Of a DNA stretch of 8,179 nucleotides, positions 7,289 through 8,179 are shown piece by piece. This stretch comes from CAZVJA01 sp964626885. Its GTDB lineage: Bacteria > Planctomycetota > Planctomycetia > Planctomycetales > Planctomycetaceae. The translations under genes and the position numbers were made by a program. The stretch covers positions 1 to 8,179 of the forward strand of contig CAZVJA010000226.1 of assembly GCA_964626885.1 (NCBI GenBank), written 5' to 3'. Numbering within the stretch: the first letter of the stretch is position 1; the number at the start of each line of letters is the position of its first letter. The notes beneath the pieces were generated by a model. It had not been told where the DNA came from, ran no database searches, and was given only the letters and a program-made list of their open reading frames with translations.

Positions 7289-7293
7289 GGGAG
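7289..7293 (+). promoter_or_regulatory. Ribosome binding site supporting a TTG start for the acyltransferase
   Basis: GGGAG lies 7 bases before the in-frame TTG at 7301. An upstream TTG at 7280 has no such site, and the first in-frame ATG (codon 15 counted from 7301) would cut into the conserved N-terminal segment. Confidence 0.5.
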
Positions 7294-7300
7294 CCCGCCG

Positions 7301-7999
7301 TTGAGGATTCGCAGCCCATTCCTGACCAAACTTTTTGCCGTCATGGCGGTGCTGCTCATCCGGCTGTTGTTCCGGACGTGCCGCGTGAAGGTCGTGACGG
7401 AAGAACCCGGCTCCTCTCCGCTCGAGCCGACCGGCGATCGACGATTCTTGTACTCAATCTGGCATGACCAACTCTTGATGACAATCTTCAGCGGCCGGCC
7501 CCAGCAGATGGCTGGACTGGTCAGCGCGCATCAGGACGGTTCCTACCTCGCTCACGCAATGCGGTTGGTGAATATCCGGGCGGTGCGCGGATCGACGAAT
7601 CGCGGCGGAGACCGCGCGCTCCGCGAACTGCTCGACGCCGTCCGCGACTGGCACGTGGCCATCACTCCGGACGGCCCGCGCGGCCCGCGACGGGTCGTCA
7701 AGCCGGGGATTGTTTTTCTGGCGTCGCGAACCGGACGGGCCATCATTCCCGCCGCGCATGTCTGCCGACGCTGCTGGCGGATTCCGGGAAGCTGGACCGA
7801 CATGATGCTCCCCAAGCCGTTCACGCGGATCCTCATCATCGGCGGTCCCGCCTTCTACGTGCCGAAAGAGGCGGACCGAGCGTCGCTCGACCATTATGCC
7901 CATCTGCTGACAGCCGAGATGGAACGGCTGGAAGAACTCGCCACGCGCCGCATCAACGGCCATGCGGAACCAGTTGAACAACATCGCGCCGCGGCGTGA
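7301..7999 (+). CDS. DUF374-family lysophospholipid acyltransferase-like protein
   Basis: This belongs to the DUF374 branch of the lysophospholipid acyltransferase superfamily, whose members are thought to move acyl chains to membrane lipids or lipid A-like precursors at the inner membrane. The precise substrate is not established. From TTG 7301 it has 232 residues. A hydrophobic N-terminus (LFAVMAVLLIRLLF, 11-24) can anchor it. His 55 in SIWHDQLL takes the place of the superfamily's catalytic His, but the usual HX4D spacing is absent, which as I recall is typical of DUF374. Further motifs are SAHQDG (75-80), RGSTNRGGDRALREL (96-110), ITPDGPRGPR (121-130) and PKPFTRI (171-177). The gene starts 177 bp after uvrC and could have its own promoter in that gap, though I could not pick one. 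A longer form from TTG 7280 would add 7 residues. Family firm, acceptor unknown. Confidence 0.88.
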   Translation: MRIRSPFLTKLFAVMAVLLIRLLFRTCRVKVVTEEPGSSPLEPTGDRRFLYSIWHDQLLMTIFSGRPQQMAGLVSAHQDGSYLAHAMRLVNIRAVRGSTNRGGDRALRELLDAVRDWHVAITPDGPRGPRRVVKPGIVFLASRTGRAIIPAAHVCRRCWRIPGSWTDMMLPKPFTRILIIGGPAFYVPKEADRASLDHYAHLLTAEMERLEELATRRINGHAEPVEQHRAAA

Positions 8000-8031
8000 A
8001 AGCTCCTGAGTCAGCTACGTCGATATCCGGT

Positions 8032-8056
8032 GCAAGTGCCGCTTGCGGCTTAGCCG
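8032..8056. repeat. Overlapping hairpins in the convergent gap after the acyltransferase
   Basis: Three overlapping inverted repeats share arms: GCAAG/CTTGC (8032-8036 with 8042-8046), GCCG-CTTG-CGGC (8038-8049, a CUUG tetraloop in RNA) and CGGC-TTA-GCCG (8046-8056). TCTTCTCCC follows rather than a pure T run. The position between two convergent genes fits a transcript end, but it is not a classic intrinsic terminator. Confidence 0.3.
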
Positions 8057-8086
8057 TCTTCTCCCGACGTCTGAATCCTCTACGGC

Positions 8087-8179
8087 TCAGATGTGATATT
8101 CCACATCATCCCCGGGTGGCTTCCTCGGTGAAGCTTCCCGTACTCGCTTCCGCCTCCAGAAGAATAAGATTGTCGTCAG
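8087..8179 (-). CDS. Partial C-terminal end of a minus-strand gene, possibly a membrane protein
   Basis: Reading leftward from the window edge, a frame stays open for 30 codons to a TGA at 8089-8087. It encodes a hydrophobic stretch (LTTILFFW), then a basic RRKRVRE cluster, a polar tail and the end DDVEYHI. This resembles the last membrane segment and cytoplasmic tail of a membrane protein under the positive-inside rule. The family cannot be named from so few residues. Another minus-strand frame is also open for 23 codons here, so chance is not excluded. If real, it converges on the acyltransferase gene with an 87-bp gap. Confidence 0.35.
   Translation of the reverse strand: MTTILFFWRRKRVREASPRKPPGDDVEYHI
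8090..8107. repeat. 6-bp dyad near the right edge
   Basis: GATGTG-ATATTC-CACATC is a perfect 6-bp inverted repeat with a 6-base centre. It lies at the extreme 3' end of the partial minus-strand frame. It could form a small hairpin near a transcript end or bind a dimeric regulator; neither is supported further. Confidence 0.2.

Noticed and set aside
8092..8105. CRP-type site (TGTG...CACA)
   Set aside because: The centre is 6 bases instead of the 8 between TGTG and CACA in the CRP consensus, and it lies at a gene end, not in a promoter.
1..8179. Mobile element, CRISPR array, toxin-antitoxin or defence cassette
   Set aside because: No transposase, integrase, regular repeat-spacer pattern, terminal inverted repeats or defence-type domains were seen; most of the genes belong to metabolic, repair or envelope families.

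Overview
The window looks like ordinary chromosomal DNA from a GC-rich bacterium, most probably a planctomycete. This assignment is inferred from gene style, not from a search. The clues are a secreted protein pairing a squalene-cyclase-like toroid with HEAT-like repeats, a DUF374-type acyltransferase, a stand-alone YbdK-type ligase, frequent GTG/TTG starts and loosely packed genes. I see no phage, transposon, CRISPR, tRNA or rRNA signature.

Layout, left to right. (1) A 648-residue exported prenyltransferase/squalene-oxidase-repeat protein on the plus strand (9-1955). (2) Convergent with it across a 13-bp gap, a minus-strand family 2 glycosyltransferase (stop at 1969), preceded on the same strand by an unrecognised 84-residue membrane protein (2967-3221). 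(3) A 275-bp divergent intergenic region. (4) A plus-strand series: a D-3-phosphoglycerate dehydrogenase-like 2-hydroxyacid dehydrogenase (3497-4477), a YbdK-family carboxylate-amine ligase (4553-5677), a compact UvrC (5777-7123) and a DUF374 lysophospholipid acyltransferase-like protein (7301-7999). (5) At the right edge, the probable C-terminal end of another minus-strand gene (8087-8179), converging on the acyltransferase.

The plus-strand genes are spaced by 75, 99 and 177 bp, so they could be partly co-transcribed, but no common pathway is evident. Serine synthesis (dehydrogenase) and amino-acid/thiol ligation (YbdK) could be linked metabolically. UvrC belongs to nucleotide excision repair, and the acyltransferase and glycosyltransferase to envelope synthesis. 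I found no convincing new multi-gene system. The most interesting single item is the UvrC: it keeps all recognisable catalytic and Fe-S residues, but lacks about 100 residues in the middle and the whole C-terminal helix-hairpin-helix domain.
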